The notes: generated by a model not told the origin, from the letters alone. A stretch of 64,000 nt of DNA from an uncultured Anderseniella sp. (GCA_947488295.1 CANKYU010000001.1:186001-250000), one strand, 5' to 3'; counted from the first letter of the stretch, positions 53,521 to 62,762 are shown. Numbers and translations: made by a program.

Positions 53521-54797
53521 CAGTCCAGTTCCCGCCACAGATTGGCGTCACGCCAAACTTCGCCCCTGACGGCAGTTTCAGCGCATTCGGCAAGCGAGCC
53601 GAAGCAGACCTCGACCCCCAGCATGCCGGGCGCATACCAGGCCCACTTGGCGGCGTTGGTCATGACACGGCCCCTGCAGCCGCGCACGGCGGGTGAAAAA
53701 TAGGTGCAGGTATCGACGATGATCTCGGCGCCGGCTTTTTCAAGCGCGTCAATCCAGCCGTTTTGTGCCGCAAGATCGCGGACATGCCGGCTGGTGGAAA
53801 TATACAGTTTCGTGGCCGGGTTGATCTTGCGCCCCTGTAGCATCGGCACCAGGTCTGCAAACTCGGTAAACGAAAAATGCGGTGTGCCCAGAGCCACCAT
53901 TTCGACCGGACCGTCGCTGGCACTGGTCAGGCTGCGCCGGGCGGCGCTGAGCGTGTCGAGAGTGACAGGCACGCGTTTGACAGGATCGAGCCCGGCAAAG
54001 GCGGTCTGCCGGTCCGGCGCTTCCGGTGTGCGTCCGATGCCGTGCCAGTGTTCGACCCCGCCGGCCGCAGCGGCGGCGGCAGATATCGCCTTCAGAGCAT
54101 CTTCGCCCGCATCCGGGTCAAGGGCATCAATGGCGGGAATCTGCTTGCCCGCGCTCTGTCCGATGAAAGTGCCCAGCAGGTGGAAATAGATATCCTGCTG
54201 TTTGAGAGTGTCGGGAACCGCAGAGGTATCGAACAGGATCTGCGCACGGCGTCCCGCATCGGTGTGCAGGCCGGAAAGCGGGGCATAGCCGGTCAGTCCG
54301 CAGGCCACGTCCAGATAGTCGCCATACTTGTTGGTGCGAGCGCCGACAGCGGCATTGTAGAAACTCACTGCATTGCTTTCACCAACGACTATATGGTCGC
54401 CCAGAACAGGTCCGCCTGGAAGCTGGTACGGTGCACAGGTCCACACGGTGCGGCAGCCGAGCTTGGCATAAAGCTGCATCAGTTCCTTTGCGCCCCGGGC
54501 CATTTCGGTTTTCGGATCGCGGATATTTTCGTCGGTAAGACTGACCAGGCCGTTGTTGGTCCAGGCCGGGATGTTGAATTTTGCGCCTGCCTCGAGCATG
54601 AAGCGGGCAAAGTCCACATGGGCCCGGCCGGCATAAAAGCAGGCGTCGATATGGGCGAAACTCACAGGGACAAGTTCACTGGCACCCATGGCACTGGCGG
54701 CGCGTTTCACCAGTTGCATGGCGAACTGCAGCGCCGGGCCCTGATCGCCGTAGAGCATTGCCGCGCAATCGTCGTTCAGGTTCAGGCTTGCGCTCAT
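53520..54797 (-). CDS. Aconitase X catalytic (large) subunit, DUF521
   Basis: A 425-residue iron-sulfur dehydratase subunit. Conserved segments include AHIDACFYAGRAHVDFARFMLEAGAKFNIP in pieces, TVWTCAPYQLPGGP (Cys about residue 118), GDHIVVGESNAVSFYNAAVGARTNKYGD, IIVDTCTYFSP (Cys about 365) and GSLAECAETAVRG (Cys about 408); these cysteines could hold a cluster. Known bacterial members dehydrate cis-3-hydroxy-L-proline to pyrroline-2-carboxylate. Reduction of that product by a family protein like the one at 47847-48857 would complete a route to proline. It overlaps the HAD gene by four bases. Confidence 0.9.
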   Translation of the reverse strand: MSASLNLNDDCAAMLYGDQGPALQFAMQLVKRAASAMGASELVPVSFAHIDACFYAGRAHVDFARFMLEAGAKFNIPAWTNNGLVSLTDENIRDPKTEMARGAKELMQLYAKLGCRTVWTCAPYQLPGGPVLGDHIVVGESNAVSFYNAAVGARTNKYGDYLDVACGLTGYAPLSGLHTDAGRRAQILFDTSAVPDTLKQQDIYFHLLGTFIGQSAGKQIPAIDALDPDAGEDALKAISAAAAAAGGVEHWHGIGRTPEAPDRQTAFAGLDPVKRVPVTLDTLSAARRSLTSASDGPVEMVALGTPHFSFTEFADLVPMLQGRKINPATKLYISTSRHVRDLAAQNGWIDALEKAGAEIIVDTCTYFSPAVRGCRGRVMTNAAKWAWYAPGMLGVEVCFGSLAECAETAVRGEVWRDANLWRELD

Positions 54798-55492
54798 GGG
54801 GCGAGTGTCAGCATCGCGGTGATCAGTGCAAGCGTCTCATCGTGATCACCGGTTACGAACTCGGCGCCGTTGTCGGTCAGGCGCTGTTGACGTTCTGGAT
54901 GTACGTGAAAGCCGATAAAGTGGGTGCCGTTTTTTCGTCCCGCTTCAAGATCGTTGAGATTGTCGCCGATATAGACAATGCGGTCGGCGGGCAGGGCCAG
55001 GTCAGAAATCACGCGGCCAAGGACTTCGTGCTTGTGGCCGCTCTTGTCAGCGGTGCCCGGATAGGCGCTGAGATGGTCCCACATGCCGGCCTGACGAAGC
55101 CGGATTTCCGCAGCGCACCTCAGGTTGGCGGTTGCGATGCCAAGTGCCAGCCCCGATGTAGCGGCCAGCGCGCCGACAATGTCAGGGGCTTTCGGGACGA
55201 TGCTGACTTCCAGCCTGCCACTGCTGAAGCCGTTCTTCAGTTCCGCATCGTAGGCGTCGACAAAGGCGTCGTAGTGGGAAGGCTCAAAACCGTCACCAAG
55301 ATGATCGCTCAGCACCTGGTGGATGATGTCGCGATCATTGCGGACCCGGTAACTGTCCCAGTCGCGCGACAGGCCGGTGATGCCGAACACCTTTTCCAGA
55401 GGCGCAAAGAAGGCATCCTCTTCCGGCTTCCGCAAATGCAGGAGGGGACCATCCACATCAAAGATGACGGCGCAATTGTGGGGGATGCTCAA
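54794..55492 (-). CDS. HAD-superfamily hydrolase
   Basis: A 232-residue phosphatase-like protein. Motif I is FDVDGPLLHL (nucleophile Asp at about residue 11). Motif II lies in GIATANLR, the conserved Lys region near DKSGHKHEV, and motif IV YIGDNLNDLEAGRKNGTHFIGF is intact. A helical cap lies between motifs I and II. Such proteins act on small phosphorylated metabolites; the substrate is not deducible. Four-base overlap with aconitase X and 5 bases from the thiamine enzyme place it in a catabolic operon running from about 57.1 to 53.1 kb. Confidence 0.88.
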   Translation of the reverse strand: MSIPHNCAVIFDVDGPLLHLRKPEEDAFFAPLEKVFGITGLSRDWDSYRVRNDRDIIHQVLSDHLGDGFEPSHYDAFVDAYDAELKNGFSSGRLEVSIVPKAPDIVGALAATSGLALGIATANLRCAAEIRLRQAGMWDHLSAYPGTADKSGHKHEVLGRVISDLALPADRIVYIGDNLNDLEAGRKNGTHFIGFHVHPERQQRLTDNGAEFVTGDHDETLALITAMLTLAP

Positions 55493-55497
55493 CTTTA

Positions 55498-57096
55498 TCA
55501 GCCCTTCACGATTGCGGGACGGACCTCGATGATCACCGGTCCCTGGGCAGTGAGGCCGGCTTTTATCGCTGATGACAGTTCATCCAGTGTCTGCGGCCTG
55601 ATCGCCTCGCAGTTATAGGCTTTGGCCAGTGCGGCGAAGTCCGGATTGACCAGGGTGACGGCGTTGGGCTGGATACCCTTGTCGACCATGTCATCACGGA
55701 TCTGGCCCAGCGCGTCATTGTTCCACAAAAGCACGATCAGCGGCCTGGCCAGTTCCGCGGCGGTGCCCAGTTCATTGATGGTGTACTGCACGCCATAATC
55801 ACCGGCCATGGCAACGACGGGCTGGTCCGGGCACGCGACACGCGCCCCGATCGCGGCGGGCAGCGCATAGCCTAAGGTGCCGAAACCGGCCGGGTGCAGG
55901 TAGCAGTCGGGCTGCGAGAACCTCAGCACCTCGTTGGCCGCGTAGGCGATCTGGGTCATGTCCGACGCGACGATGGTGTCAGCGGGCAGGGCTGAGCGAA
56001 CCGTGTCCAGCACTGTAGTGATGGTCTGGCGCAAATCGTCGTCGCTGTCGGCACAGGCTATCCGCAATTCCGCGACCTTCACGGCGCTGGCAGCGGTTTT
56101 GTCATTGTCCGGAAGCCCGGCGGAAATGGCAGCCAGGGTTGTGGATGCATCACCGGTGATCGGCAGGTCAGCCGGATAGGGCCGGGCCAGCGACGCGGGA
56201 TCGATGTCCACCCGGATCAGGCCGGTCGTGATGTCGAATGTCTGATACCACAGGTCTGTCTCCGACAGTTCCGTTCCCACCGCCAGTATGGCGTCGGACG
56301 CCATGATAACCTTGGTTGCCAACGGATTTGGCAGGACGGCACCCGCCAGCAATGGATGGTCATCCGGTATGACGCCTTTCGCGGCGATGGTGGAGAAGAT
56401 CACGGCACCGGTTTTTTCGGCAATTTCGGCAGCGGCGCGGCCTGCATGGCGGGCACCGCCACCCAGTATGATGACCGGGCTTTCCGCGCCTGACAGTCTG
56501 GCAACGGCGTCCGCGACCTGATCCGGCGTGGCCTGCGGCTTCGACGCCAGCGCGCGGGGTTTCCAGCCATCGCCGGCTGGTTGCTTGAGTACGTCGAGCG
56601 GGATTTCAAGATACACCGGGCGGGGCCTGGCGGATGCGAAAAGCGAAAACGCTTCAGCGACCCTGTCCTGAACATCACGGGCCGAGTAACAGGTGGCTGC
56701 AATCTGCGACACGGTGGCAGCGGCGTTGAGCTGCGAGCGCATTTCATGCAGCCTGCCGCGGCCCTGGCCCCAGTCCTTCACGTCCAGGGTCGATGAAATG
56801 ACCAGCATGGGCACGGAGTCCGAGTAAGCCTGGCCCATCGGGGTCATGATGTTGGTGAGGCCCGGACCGGTAATGGTAAAGCACACGCCGGGTTTTCCCG
56901 ATGCCCTTGCATAACCGTCGGCCATGAAACCGGCACCCTGTTCATGCCGGGTCAGGACATGGGTGATGCCCGAGCGCGGCAGGGCCCGGTACATTTCGAC
57001 ATTGTGCACGCCGGGGATGCCGAACACATCGGTTACACCATAAGCTTCCAGCAATCCAACCAGCGCTTCACCGACGCTGACGCCACCATCACTCAT
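55498..57096 (-). CDS. Thiamine-diphosphate-dependent decarboxylase, 5-guanidino-2-oxopentanoate decarboxylase-like (AruI)
   Basis: A 532-residue enzyme of the acetolactate synthase/pyruvate decarboxylase superfamily. The activating Glu lies in LTRHEQGAGFMADGYARASG (about residue 51). The central domain and the diphosphate motif GDYGVQYTINELGTAAELARPLIVLLWNND follow. FTITGPGLTNIMTPMGQAYSDSVPMLVISST resembles AruI, which decarboxylates 2-ketoarginine in the arginine transaminase/dehydrogenase route. The adjacent gene resembles D-arginine dehydrogenase, whose product is exactly this keto acid, which supports the call. A different 2-oxo acid remains possible. Confidence 0.8.
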   Translation of the reverse strand: MSDGGVSVGEALVGLLEAYGVTDVFGIPGVHNVEMYRALPRSGITHVLTRHEQGAGFMADGYARASGKPGVCFTITGPGLTNIMTPMGQAYSDSVPMLVISSTLDVKDWGQGRGRLHEMRSQLNAAATVSQIAATCYSARDVQDRVAEAFSLFASARPRPVYLEIPLDVLKQPAGDGWKPRALASKPQATPDQVADAVARLSGAESPVIILGGGARHAGRAAAEIAEKTGAVIFSTIAAKGVIPDDHPLLAGAVLPNPLATKVIMASDAILAVGTELSETDLWYQTFDITTGLIRVDIDPASLARPYPADLPITGDASTTLAAISAGLPDNDKTAASAVKVAELRIACADSDDDLRQTITTVLDTVRSALPADTIVASDMTQIAYAANEVLRFSQPDCYLHPAGFGTLGYALPAAIGARVACPDQPVVAMAGDYGVQYTINELGTAAELARPLIVLLWNNDALGQIRDDMVDKGIQPNAVTLVNPDFAALAKAYNCEAIRPQTLDELSSAIKAGLTAQGPVIIEVRPAIVKG

Positions 57097-57114
57097 CTCG
57101 ATTTTTCCTCTTGT

Positions 57115-58227
57115 TCAATTGCCGAACCTTGCAGGCGATATGGTTGTCGGTTCAAGTCCCTGGGCGGCAATATCATCGGGTATCTGTCTTCCGTCGATCA
57201 GTGCAGCGCATAGCCGGGACAATGCCGGTGCTGTCTGGATGCCATAGCCGCCCTGTCCGGCCAGCCAGAAGAAATTGTCGACCTCATCGTCAAAGCCTGC
57301 AACCGGATTGCCGTCTTTGGCAAAACTGCGCAGGCCGCCCCAGGTATGGCCGATATGGGTGACTTCGAAATCGATCACCTTGTGGAATTTTTCGACCGCC
57401 TCGGCCAGCGCCATGTCGTCGGCCCAGGCATCATGCGGCTCAACCGGCGTCGCATCGGCCGGCGACAGCATCAGCTTGCCGCCCATAGGCTTGAAGTAAA
57501 AGGTTTCACCGGCGCCGAAGCACAACGGCCACTCATCGACACCGGCGCTTTCCGGAAGGTCAAGCAGCACGGCGGAGCGGCGCTTGGGTGTGATCTCGAT
57601 TGTCTGCGCCTTTGCCAGTCCGGCAATGGTTGTGGCCCAGGCACCGGCAGCGTTTACAACCATGCCGGTGCTCAAATCGCCATCGGACGTCTGCACCTGC
57701 CATGCGCCATAGTGCCGGGTGAAACCGGTCACCTCGGCGTTGGTCGCCACTGTGCCGCCGCGCGCCCTGAACAGTTTCATGTAACCCTGCAGCAGCAGGT
57801 CCACATCCAGGTCGCGGGCATGATCGTCGCTCAAGGCTGCGATCAGTGCGTCGGTTTTAATCAACGGCACCATGTGTTTCAACTCGTCGAGCGGCAATGG
57901 GCGCAGGCCCAGTGCTTCGCCCTCTGCCATGTGGGCCTCATCTCCGGGCCCGATCATCATGACCTCGCCACGCGGTGACAGCAGCGGGGCTGCTGCAAAG
58001 TCGTTGGGAGCGGCTTCGAAAAACGCCTCGCTTGCCCTGGCCAGCGCCTGGATGGCGGGCGGGCCATAGCTTGGCACAAAGGTGGCTGCAGACCTGCCGG
58101 TTGAGTGATAGCCCGCCTGTGGCTCGCGCTCGACCACACACACCTTGTGGGTTTTTGCAAGCTCGGCGGCTGCCGAAAACCCGGCCATGCCGCCGCCGAT
58201 TACCACGATGTCGAAAGTTCTGCTCAT
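57115..58227 (-). CDS. FAD-dependent D-amino-acid dehydrogenase, D-arginine dehydrogenase-like (DauA)
   Basis: A 370-residue flavoprotein of the DAO family. The FAD loop is VVIGGGMAGFSAAAELA. REPQAGYHSTGRSAA, PKRRSAVLLDLP, FYFKPMGGKLMLSPADATPVEPHDAW, THIGHTWGGLRSFAKDGNPVAGF and FFWLAGQGGYGIQTAPAL closely follow the pattern I know from Pseudomonas DauA, which oxidises D-arginine and D-lysine to the keto acid. Length also fits (about 375). It lies 18 bases before the AruI-like decarboxylase, so 2-ketoarginine is the likely link. It is divergent from doeA with a 95-base intergenic region. Confidence 0.85.
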   Translation of the reverse strand: MSRTFDIVVIGGGMAGFSAAAELAKTHKVCVVEREPQAGYHSTGRSAATFVPSYGPPAIQALARASEAFFEAAPNDFAAAPLLSPRGEVMMIGPGDEAHMAEGEALGLRPLPLDELKHMVPLIKTDALIAALSDDHARDLDVDLLLQGYMKLFRARGGTVATNAEVTGFTRHYGAWQVQTSDGDLSTGMVVNAAGAWATTIAGLAKAQTIEITPKRRSAVLLDLPESAGVDEWPLCFGAGETFYFKPMGGKLMLSPADATPVEPHDAWADDMALAEAVEKFHKVIDFEVTHIGHTWGGLRSFAKDGNPVAGFDDEVDNFFWLAGQGGYGIQTAPALSRLCAALIDGRQIPDDIAAQGLEPTTISPARFGN

Positions 58228-58322
58228 ATCGGGGTCCTGACCCTGCCAACCTGCATTGCGTTTGGATGCTTTCTCACGGCATTCTTGTCCGACTATTCAC
58301 GTATCGTCGAGGGGCTATCAGA

Positions 58323-59504
58323 ATGAGTGACGCTGTATTGCATTTTTCACATGACGAGTATCGCGCGCGCATTGCAAAGACCCGCGCCGAAATGAGCAGG
58401 CGCGGGCTTGACCTGGTGATTGTGTCGGACCCGTCCAATATGGGCTGGCTGACGGGCTATGACGGCTGGTCGTTCTATGTGCATCAGGCTGTGTTGCTGG
58501 GTCTTGAAGGTGAACCGGTGTGGTGGGGACGGTCGATGGATGCCAACGGCGCCTACAGGACCGCCTTCATGGCACATGACAACATCATCGGGTACCCCGA
58601 TCATTTCGTGCAGTCCTCGGAACGCCATCCGATGGATCATCTGTCGGATGTCATTGCCGAACGCGGCTGGCAGGGCGCGCGCATCGGCGTTGAAATGGAC
58701 AATTACTGGTTCACTGCGGCTGCGTGGGAGAGCCTGAAATCGCATTTGCCGGATGCCAGATTTACCGACGCGAACGGCCTGGTGAACTGGCAGCGCGCCG
58801 TCAAGTCGCCCGACGAGATCGAGTTCATGCGCCGGGCTGCCGGCATTGTGGAACGCATGCATGCGGCCATTGTCGACATGGCAGAGCCGGGCCTGCCCAA
58901 GAACGCGCTGGTGGCGGAGCTCTACAAGGTGTCGATTGAAGGCGCCAACGGCCACTGGGGCGACTATCCGGCCATCGTGCCGATGCTGCCGTCGGGCATG
59001 GATGCCACCGCCCCGCACCTGACCTGGGACGACCAGCCGTTTAAATCCGGCGAGAGCACGTTCTTTGAGATAGCGGGGTGTTACAGGCGCTACAATTGCC
59101 CGCAGTCGCGCACATTGTTTTTAGGCCAGGTGCCGCAAAAGTATCTTGATGCGGAAAAGGCAGTACTGGAGGCTGTCGACAAGGGGCTGGAGCAGGCCAA
59201 ACCCGGGAACACCTGCGAAGACATCGCCATTGCGTTTTACGATACGCTGGAACGGCACGGGTTTTCCAAGGACTCGCGCACCGGCTATTCCATCGGGCTC
59301 AGCTATCCGCCGGACTGGGGCGAACGCACCATGTCGTTCCGCCGTGGCGACAAGACGGTGCTTGAACCGGGCATGATCTTTCATTTCATGCCGGCACTGT
59401 GGCTCGATGACGGCGGATTGGAAATCACCGAACCGATCCTGATTACCGAAACCGGCGTGGAGTGTTTGTGCAACACGCCGCGCAAGCTGTTTGTGAAAGG
59501 CTGA
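58323..59504 (+). CDS. doeA: Ectoine hydrolase (M24 peptidase family)
   Basis: A 393-residue creatinase/M24-fold protein. SDPSNMGWLTGYDGWSFYVHQAVLL, GRSMDANGAYRTAFMAHDNIIGYPDHFVQS-ERHPMDHL, NWQRAVKSPDEIEFMRRAA and FFEIAGCYRRYNCPQSRTLFLG follow the DoeA pattern throughout. DoeA opens ectoine to N-acetyl-diaminobutyrate isomers. The usual partners doeB, doeC and doeX are not in the window, so it may act on an ectoine-like substrate in isolation or with distant genes. ATG 58323 has GAGGGG about 9 bases upstream; the open frame upstream to 57975 overlaps the divergent dauA-like gene and is not used. Confidence 0.87.
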   Translation: MSDAVLHFSHDEYRARIAKTRAEMSRRGLDLVIVSDPSNMGWLTGYDGWSFYVHQAVLLGLEGEPVWWGRSMDANGAYRTAFMAHDNIIGYPDHFVQSSERHPMDHLSDVIAERGWQGARIGVEMDNYWFTAAAWESLKSHLPDARFTDANGLVNWQRAVKSPDEIEFMRRAAGIVERMHAAIVDMAEPGLPKNALVAELYKVSIEGANGHWGDYPAIVPMLPSGMDATAPHLTWDDQPFKSGESTFFEIAGCYRRYNCPQSRTLFLGQVPQKYLDAEKAVLEAVDKGLEQAKPGNTCEDIAIAFYDTLERHGFSKDSRTGYSIGLSYPPDWGERTMSFRRGDKTVLEPGMIFHFMPALWLDDGGLEITEPILITETGVECLCNTPRKLFVKG

Positions 59505-59508
59505 GCGG

Positions 59509-60177
59509 ATGCGTCATTTTGCGGAGATCGAGACATTGGCCGCCAACAACAAGGGCGGAGAGGCAGCTATGCAGGCGCTGCTGCAAACCGTGCCGGACCA
59601 GTCAGATGTGATGGCACTGCCGGATGACCGCTGGCTGGCCAATTTTGCCCGCTGTATTTTCAATTCCGGCTTCAACTGGAAGGTCATCGAGAAGAAATGG
59701 CCGGGTTTTGAAGAAGCGTTTCACGGCTTCAATCCCAACTTCCTCGCCATGCTGCCGGACGAGGAATACGAGGCGCTGCTGAAAGACACCCGCATTGTCC
59801 GCCATGGCGCAAAAATCATGTCGGTGCGCGACAATGCCATCTGGCTGGTCGAGCTGGCACGCGAGCACGGCACGGCGGCAAAGTACCTCGGCGCCTGGCC
59901 GGCATCGGACCAGATCGGATTGCTGGAACTGATGAAGAAGCAGGGGTCGCGGCTGGGCGGAAACACCGGACAGTATGCGCTGCGCTTCATCGGCAAGGAC
60001 GGGTTTATCCTGTCGGCGGATGTCATCAACGCGCTGATGCGCGAAGGGGTGGTCGCGAAAGTCCCGTCGTCCAAGAAGGATATGACGGCGGTGCAGGCAG
60101 CCTTCAACCAGTGGCATGAGGAAACCGGACGACCGTACACCCACCTCGGCCGGATTCTGGCGATGAGTGTCGGCTAG
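59509..60177 (+). CDS. DNA-3-methyladenine glycosylase I-like protein (Tag family)
   Basis: A 222-residue helical protein of the adenine glycosylase family (Tag type). LANFARCIFNSGFNWKVIEKKWPGFEEAFHGFNP is the core helix pair, followed by DTRIVRHGAKIMSVRDNA and GNTGQYALRFIGKDGFILSADVINALMREGVV. Tag enzymes excise 3-methyladenine from DNA, but the zinc-binding Cys/His set of E. coli Tag is not obvious here, so this belongs to a divergent branch. It begins 4 bases after the doeA stop and is probably co-transcribed with it. Confidence 0.75.
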   Translation: MRHFAEIETLAANNKGGEAAMQALLQTVPDQSDVMALPDDRWLANFARCIFNSGFNWKVIEKKWPGFEEAFHGFNPNFLAMLPDEEYEALLKDTRIVRHGAKIMSVRDNAIWLVELAREHGTAAKYLGAWPASDQIGLLELMKKQGSRLGGNTGQYALRFIGKDGFILSADVINALMREGVVAKVPSSKKDMTAVQAAFNQWHEETGRPYTHLGRILAMSVG

Positions 60178-60178
60178 A

Positions 60179-60559
60179 TCAGGTTTCCGACCGCGCCATC
60201 GTGGCAGAGCAGACCAGCACGATGACCGCTATGGCGGCGACCTGACCGGAAATCACGGCGGGCCAGATCAGCGTGAACTGCGCATCCAGATATTTTTGCG
60301 GACCGAACGACAACAGCGCCATCAGGGCTGCGAGCACGGATAGCACCCGGCCTGATGCAGCCTGCAGCGCGCCGATGATGATGGCAGCGGCTGCAGCCGA
60401 CATTGCGGCGGCCAGAAACGGGGCGATAGCAAACAATGGAATTGTTGCAGGCGGATGCGGGGTGGATTGCGCAAACAGCGCGCCCAGCATGGTCAGTTGC
60501 AACACAATAAGCGCGGTCAGGGCCGCGTTGGCCTGGCGGGTCCGGGGAGGGGTTGTCAT
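60179..60559 (-). CDS. Small four-helix inner-membrane protein, function unknown
   Basis: A 126-residue hydrophobic protein with about four membrane segments (residues about 14-31, 42-66, 73-87 and 97-118) and short loops. I recognise no named family. ATG 60559 has GGAG 7 bases upstream; a TTG at 60565 would add two residues. It is divergent from a TetR-family gene, with an inverted repeat between them, which suggests it is the TetR target. Its stop is 1 base beyond the stop of the convergent Tag-like gene. Confidence 0.75.
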   Translation of the reverse strand: MTTPPRTRQANAALTALIVLQLTMLGALFAQSTPHPPATIPLFAIAPFLAAAMSAAAAAIIIGALQAASGRVLSVLAALMALLSFGPQKYLDAQFTLIWPAVISGQVAAIAVIVLVCSATMARSET

Positions 60560-60587
60560 AAGCAATCTCCATAAGCGTAATTATATG

Positions 60588-60606
60588 TACGGTTGAATTA
60601 CCCGTA
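60588..60606. promoter_or_regulatory. Inverted repeat TACGG-N9-CCGTA, candidate TetR operator
   Basis: Perfect 5-base arms in the 91-base gap between the membrane-protein gene (ATG 60559) and the TetR gene (ATG 60651). The arms are in the correct place to block both divergent promoters. A related TGTACG also lies at 60612, so a second, weaker site may exist. Confidence 0.5.
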
Positions 60607-60650
60607 ACAATGTGTACGTTTATTGTCAATGGCTCAGGGAGGCGTGATTG

Positions 60651-61265
60651 ATGCGGGATGAAAACAAGGCGGCACGCAAGGACCGTATCGAGGCGGCGGC
60701 TCTGAAACTGCTGGCTGAAAAGGGTTACCTGGCGACGTCGATGTTGTCCGTGGCCAAGCGCGCCCGGGCGTCTAACGAAACCCTGTACAACTGGTACGGC
60801 AACAAGCAGGGCCTGTTCAGGTCACTCGTCGAGGCAAATGCCGGCGAGGTGAAAGCATTACTGGAAACCGACCTGGCGCAGGACCGGCCACCGGAAGCTA
60901 CGCTTCAGGCGCTTGGACCGCTGTTGCTGGGTCTGCTGGTCAGCGACAAGGCCATCACCTTGAACCGGGCGGCGGCTGCAGACCCGTCCGGTGAACTGGC
61001 GCGGCAACTGACTGAGGCGGGCAGAGACACGGTGGCGCCGCTGATAGCGGACGTCTTTGTAAAGGCGCGCGGCGCCGGCATCCTGGCATTTGAAGATGCT
61101 GGCCAGGCAGTGGAGCTTTACCTTGCCCTGCTGGTCGGTGATTTGCAGATCCGGCGGGTGCTGGGTGCTGTGCCTGCCATGATGCAAGCGGAGATTGACT
61201 GCCGTGCAGCAGTGGCGCTGAAAAACCTGCTGGTACTGCTGAAGGCGGGAGAAGATGTGAACTGA
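60651..61265 (+). CDS. TetR-family transcriptional regulator
   Basis: A 204-residue regulator. The helix-turn-helix lies in RIEAAALKLLAEKGYLATSMLSVAKRARASNETLYNWYGNKQGLFRSLVE in pieces (residues about 11-58), with the family-typical ETLYNWYGNKQGLF. The C-terminal half is helical and binds an unknown ligand. A TTG three bases earlier would add one residue. Neighbours suggest it represses the divergent membrane protein and itself through the repeat at 60588-60606. Confidence 0.9.
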   Translation: MRDENKAARKDRIEAAALKLLAEKGYLATSMLSVAKRARASNETLYNWYGNKQGLFRSLVEANAGEVKALLETDLAQDRPPEATLQALGPLLLGLLVSDKAITLNRAAAADPSGELARQLTEAGRDTVAPLIADVFVKARGAGILAFEDAGQAVELYLALLVGDLQIRRVLGAVPAMMQAEIDCRAAVALKNLLVLLKAGEDVN

Positions 61266-61276
61266 CCACGGGCCGC

Positions 61277-62152
61277 TCAATCCGCAAGATGGTCAACCAG
61301 GTACTTAGTCAGACCATGCTTCGGCGCATTCTGGGGCCAGACGGCGTAAATTCCGATGTCTTCCACCTGCCAGTCGGGAAGGACATAGTCCATCACGCCG
61401 GCTGCTACATCGTCTTCGGCGAGAAAATCCGGAATGAACGCCAATCCTGCCCCGGCGCGGGCAAACTGATACAGCGCATGGGCATCGTTCACGCTTATGC
61501 GGGACGCCGGTTTCAAGGCCATGGTCTTGTGTCCGGTTTTTTGAAACTTCGGCTGCTTGGCCCTTACCGGGGACAGCTCAAGCCAGTCCCAGTCGTTCAA
61601 GTCTGCCGGTGAAGCCGGCCTCGGCCGCGCCTTGAGGTAGGATTTGGCAGCCACAAGCCGACGCTTCACACTGCTGAGTTTACGGGCGATGAGGGCGCTG
61701 TCCTTGAGCCAGCCCATGCGTATCGCCAGGTCGAAACCGTCGCTGATCAGGCTCTTGCGGGTATCCGAGAAATCAATCGTCAGTTGCACTTTTCGATTGG
61801 CCACCGTGAACCCGGCAATCTGTTCAACCAGCCTTGAGCGCGCCAGCACAGCGGGCATTGTCAGGCGCAGTTCCCCGGATGGTTCGCGGGCCTGATCGGA
61901 AACCGACTGAAGCCCGTTTTCAGCCGCTTCAATCATGAGACGGGCAGATGACAACAATCGCTCGCCGTCGCGGGTCAGGGACAGGCTGCGTGTCGAGCGG
62001 TAGATCAGAGCCGTGCCAAGTCGCCTTTCCAGTTCGGATACCTGGTGACTGACAACGGACGGCGACAGCCGCATGGCCTTTGCGGCAGCCCGGAACGAGC
62101 CGTGGTCGATTGTCCTGGCAAAAATCGCCATCTGGCGCAGTTGATCTATCAT
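61277..62152 (-). CDS. LysR-family transcriptional regulator
   Basis: A 291-residue regulator. MIDQLRQMAIFARTIDHGSFRAAAKAM and SPSVVSHQVSELERRLGTALIYRSTRSLSLT form the winged helix-turn-helix. The effector domain (about residues 90-290) includes FDLAIRMGWLKDSALIARKL and FARAGAGLAFIPDFLAEDDVAAG. It belongs to the CrgA/AaeR-like branch, which often responds to aromatic or aldehyde compounds. It is divergent from the SnoaL-like gene, whose promoter it may control from the 130-base gap. Confidence 0.9.
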   Translation of the reverse strand: MIDQLRQMAIFARTIDHGSFRAAAKAMRLSPSVVSHQVSELERRLGTALIYRSTRSLSLTRDGERLLSSARLMIEAAENGLQSVSDQAREPSGELRLTMPAVLARSRLVEQIAGFTVANRKVQLTIDFSDTRKSLISDGFDLAIRMGWLKDSALIARKLSSVKRRLVAAKSYLKARPRPASPADLNDWDWLELSPVRAKQPKFQKTGHKTMALKPASRISVNDAHALYQFARAGAGLAFIPDFLAEDDVAAGVMDYVLPDWQVEDIGIYAVWPQNAPKHGLTKYLVDHLAD

Positions 62153-62282
62153 GCAAAAATTCCAAACAGTGTATTTTTATTATTCCACCTTATCACCTAA
62201 TTCACAATCGTCCATCCTTAGGAGAAAGGAAGCTGTATCAGAGAGGTTCTGGTGAGCAGTTCCGGTAAACCAGGAGAATACG

Positions 62283-62762
62283 ATGATGAAATTCAGGACA
62301 ATAATTGCTGCTCTTGCACTGTTGATCATGCCCATGACAAACGCCGCGCTGGCTGATGACAAGGCACTGGTTCAGACGTTTTACGATTATCTAAGCAATC
62401 CGGCGTCCGATGCACATGCTGATGCGTTCAAGTCGGCAGCCACTTCAGATTGGGAAAGTATCGGTGACTATTCCGGCAAGGTCAAAACCCGTGATGCGTT
62501 CATTGGCCAGGTCGGCGGTTTCGGCAAGCTTATCCCGGACCTGAACTGGGCCGTGGAAGAAATGATCCAGGAAGGTGACCGGGTTGTGGTGCGGAGCCGG
62601 GCTACCGGAACGCCTGCCGGTCCGCTGTTCGGTGTGGACGGCGAGGGCAGGAGTTTTGATATCCTGACCATCGATATTCACACAATCGCAGACGGCAAGA
62701 TCGTGCGGACATATCATGTTGAGGACTGGGCCGGGGCCTTGCGCCAACTGGGCGCCAGATAA
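62283..62762 (+). CDS. Exported SnoaL-like protein
   Basis: A 159-residue protein with a Sec signal peptide (MMKFRTIIAALALLIMPM, cleavage probably after TNAALA) and a SnoaL-like alpha-beta-barrel domain. LVQTFYDYLSNP, KTRDAFIGQVGGFGKLIPDLNWAVEEMIQEGDRVVVRSRATGTPAG and IDIHTIADGKIVRTYHVEDW are the usual fold markers of the predicted ester-cyclase/SnoaL2 group. Role in the periplasm is unknown. ATG 62283 is preceded by CAGGAG. It is divergent from the LysR gene and 59 bases ahead of the cupin gene. Confidence 0.87.
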   Translation: MMKFRTIIAALALLIMPMTNAALADDKALVQTFYDYLSNPASDAHADAFKSAATSDWESIGDYSGKVKTRDAFIGQVGGFGKLIPDLNWAVEEMIQEGDRVVVRSRATGTPAGPLFGVDGEGRSFDILTIDIHTIADGKIVRTYHVEDWAGALRQLGAR

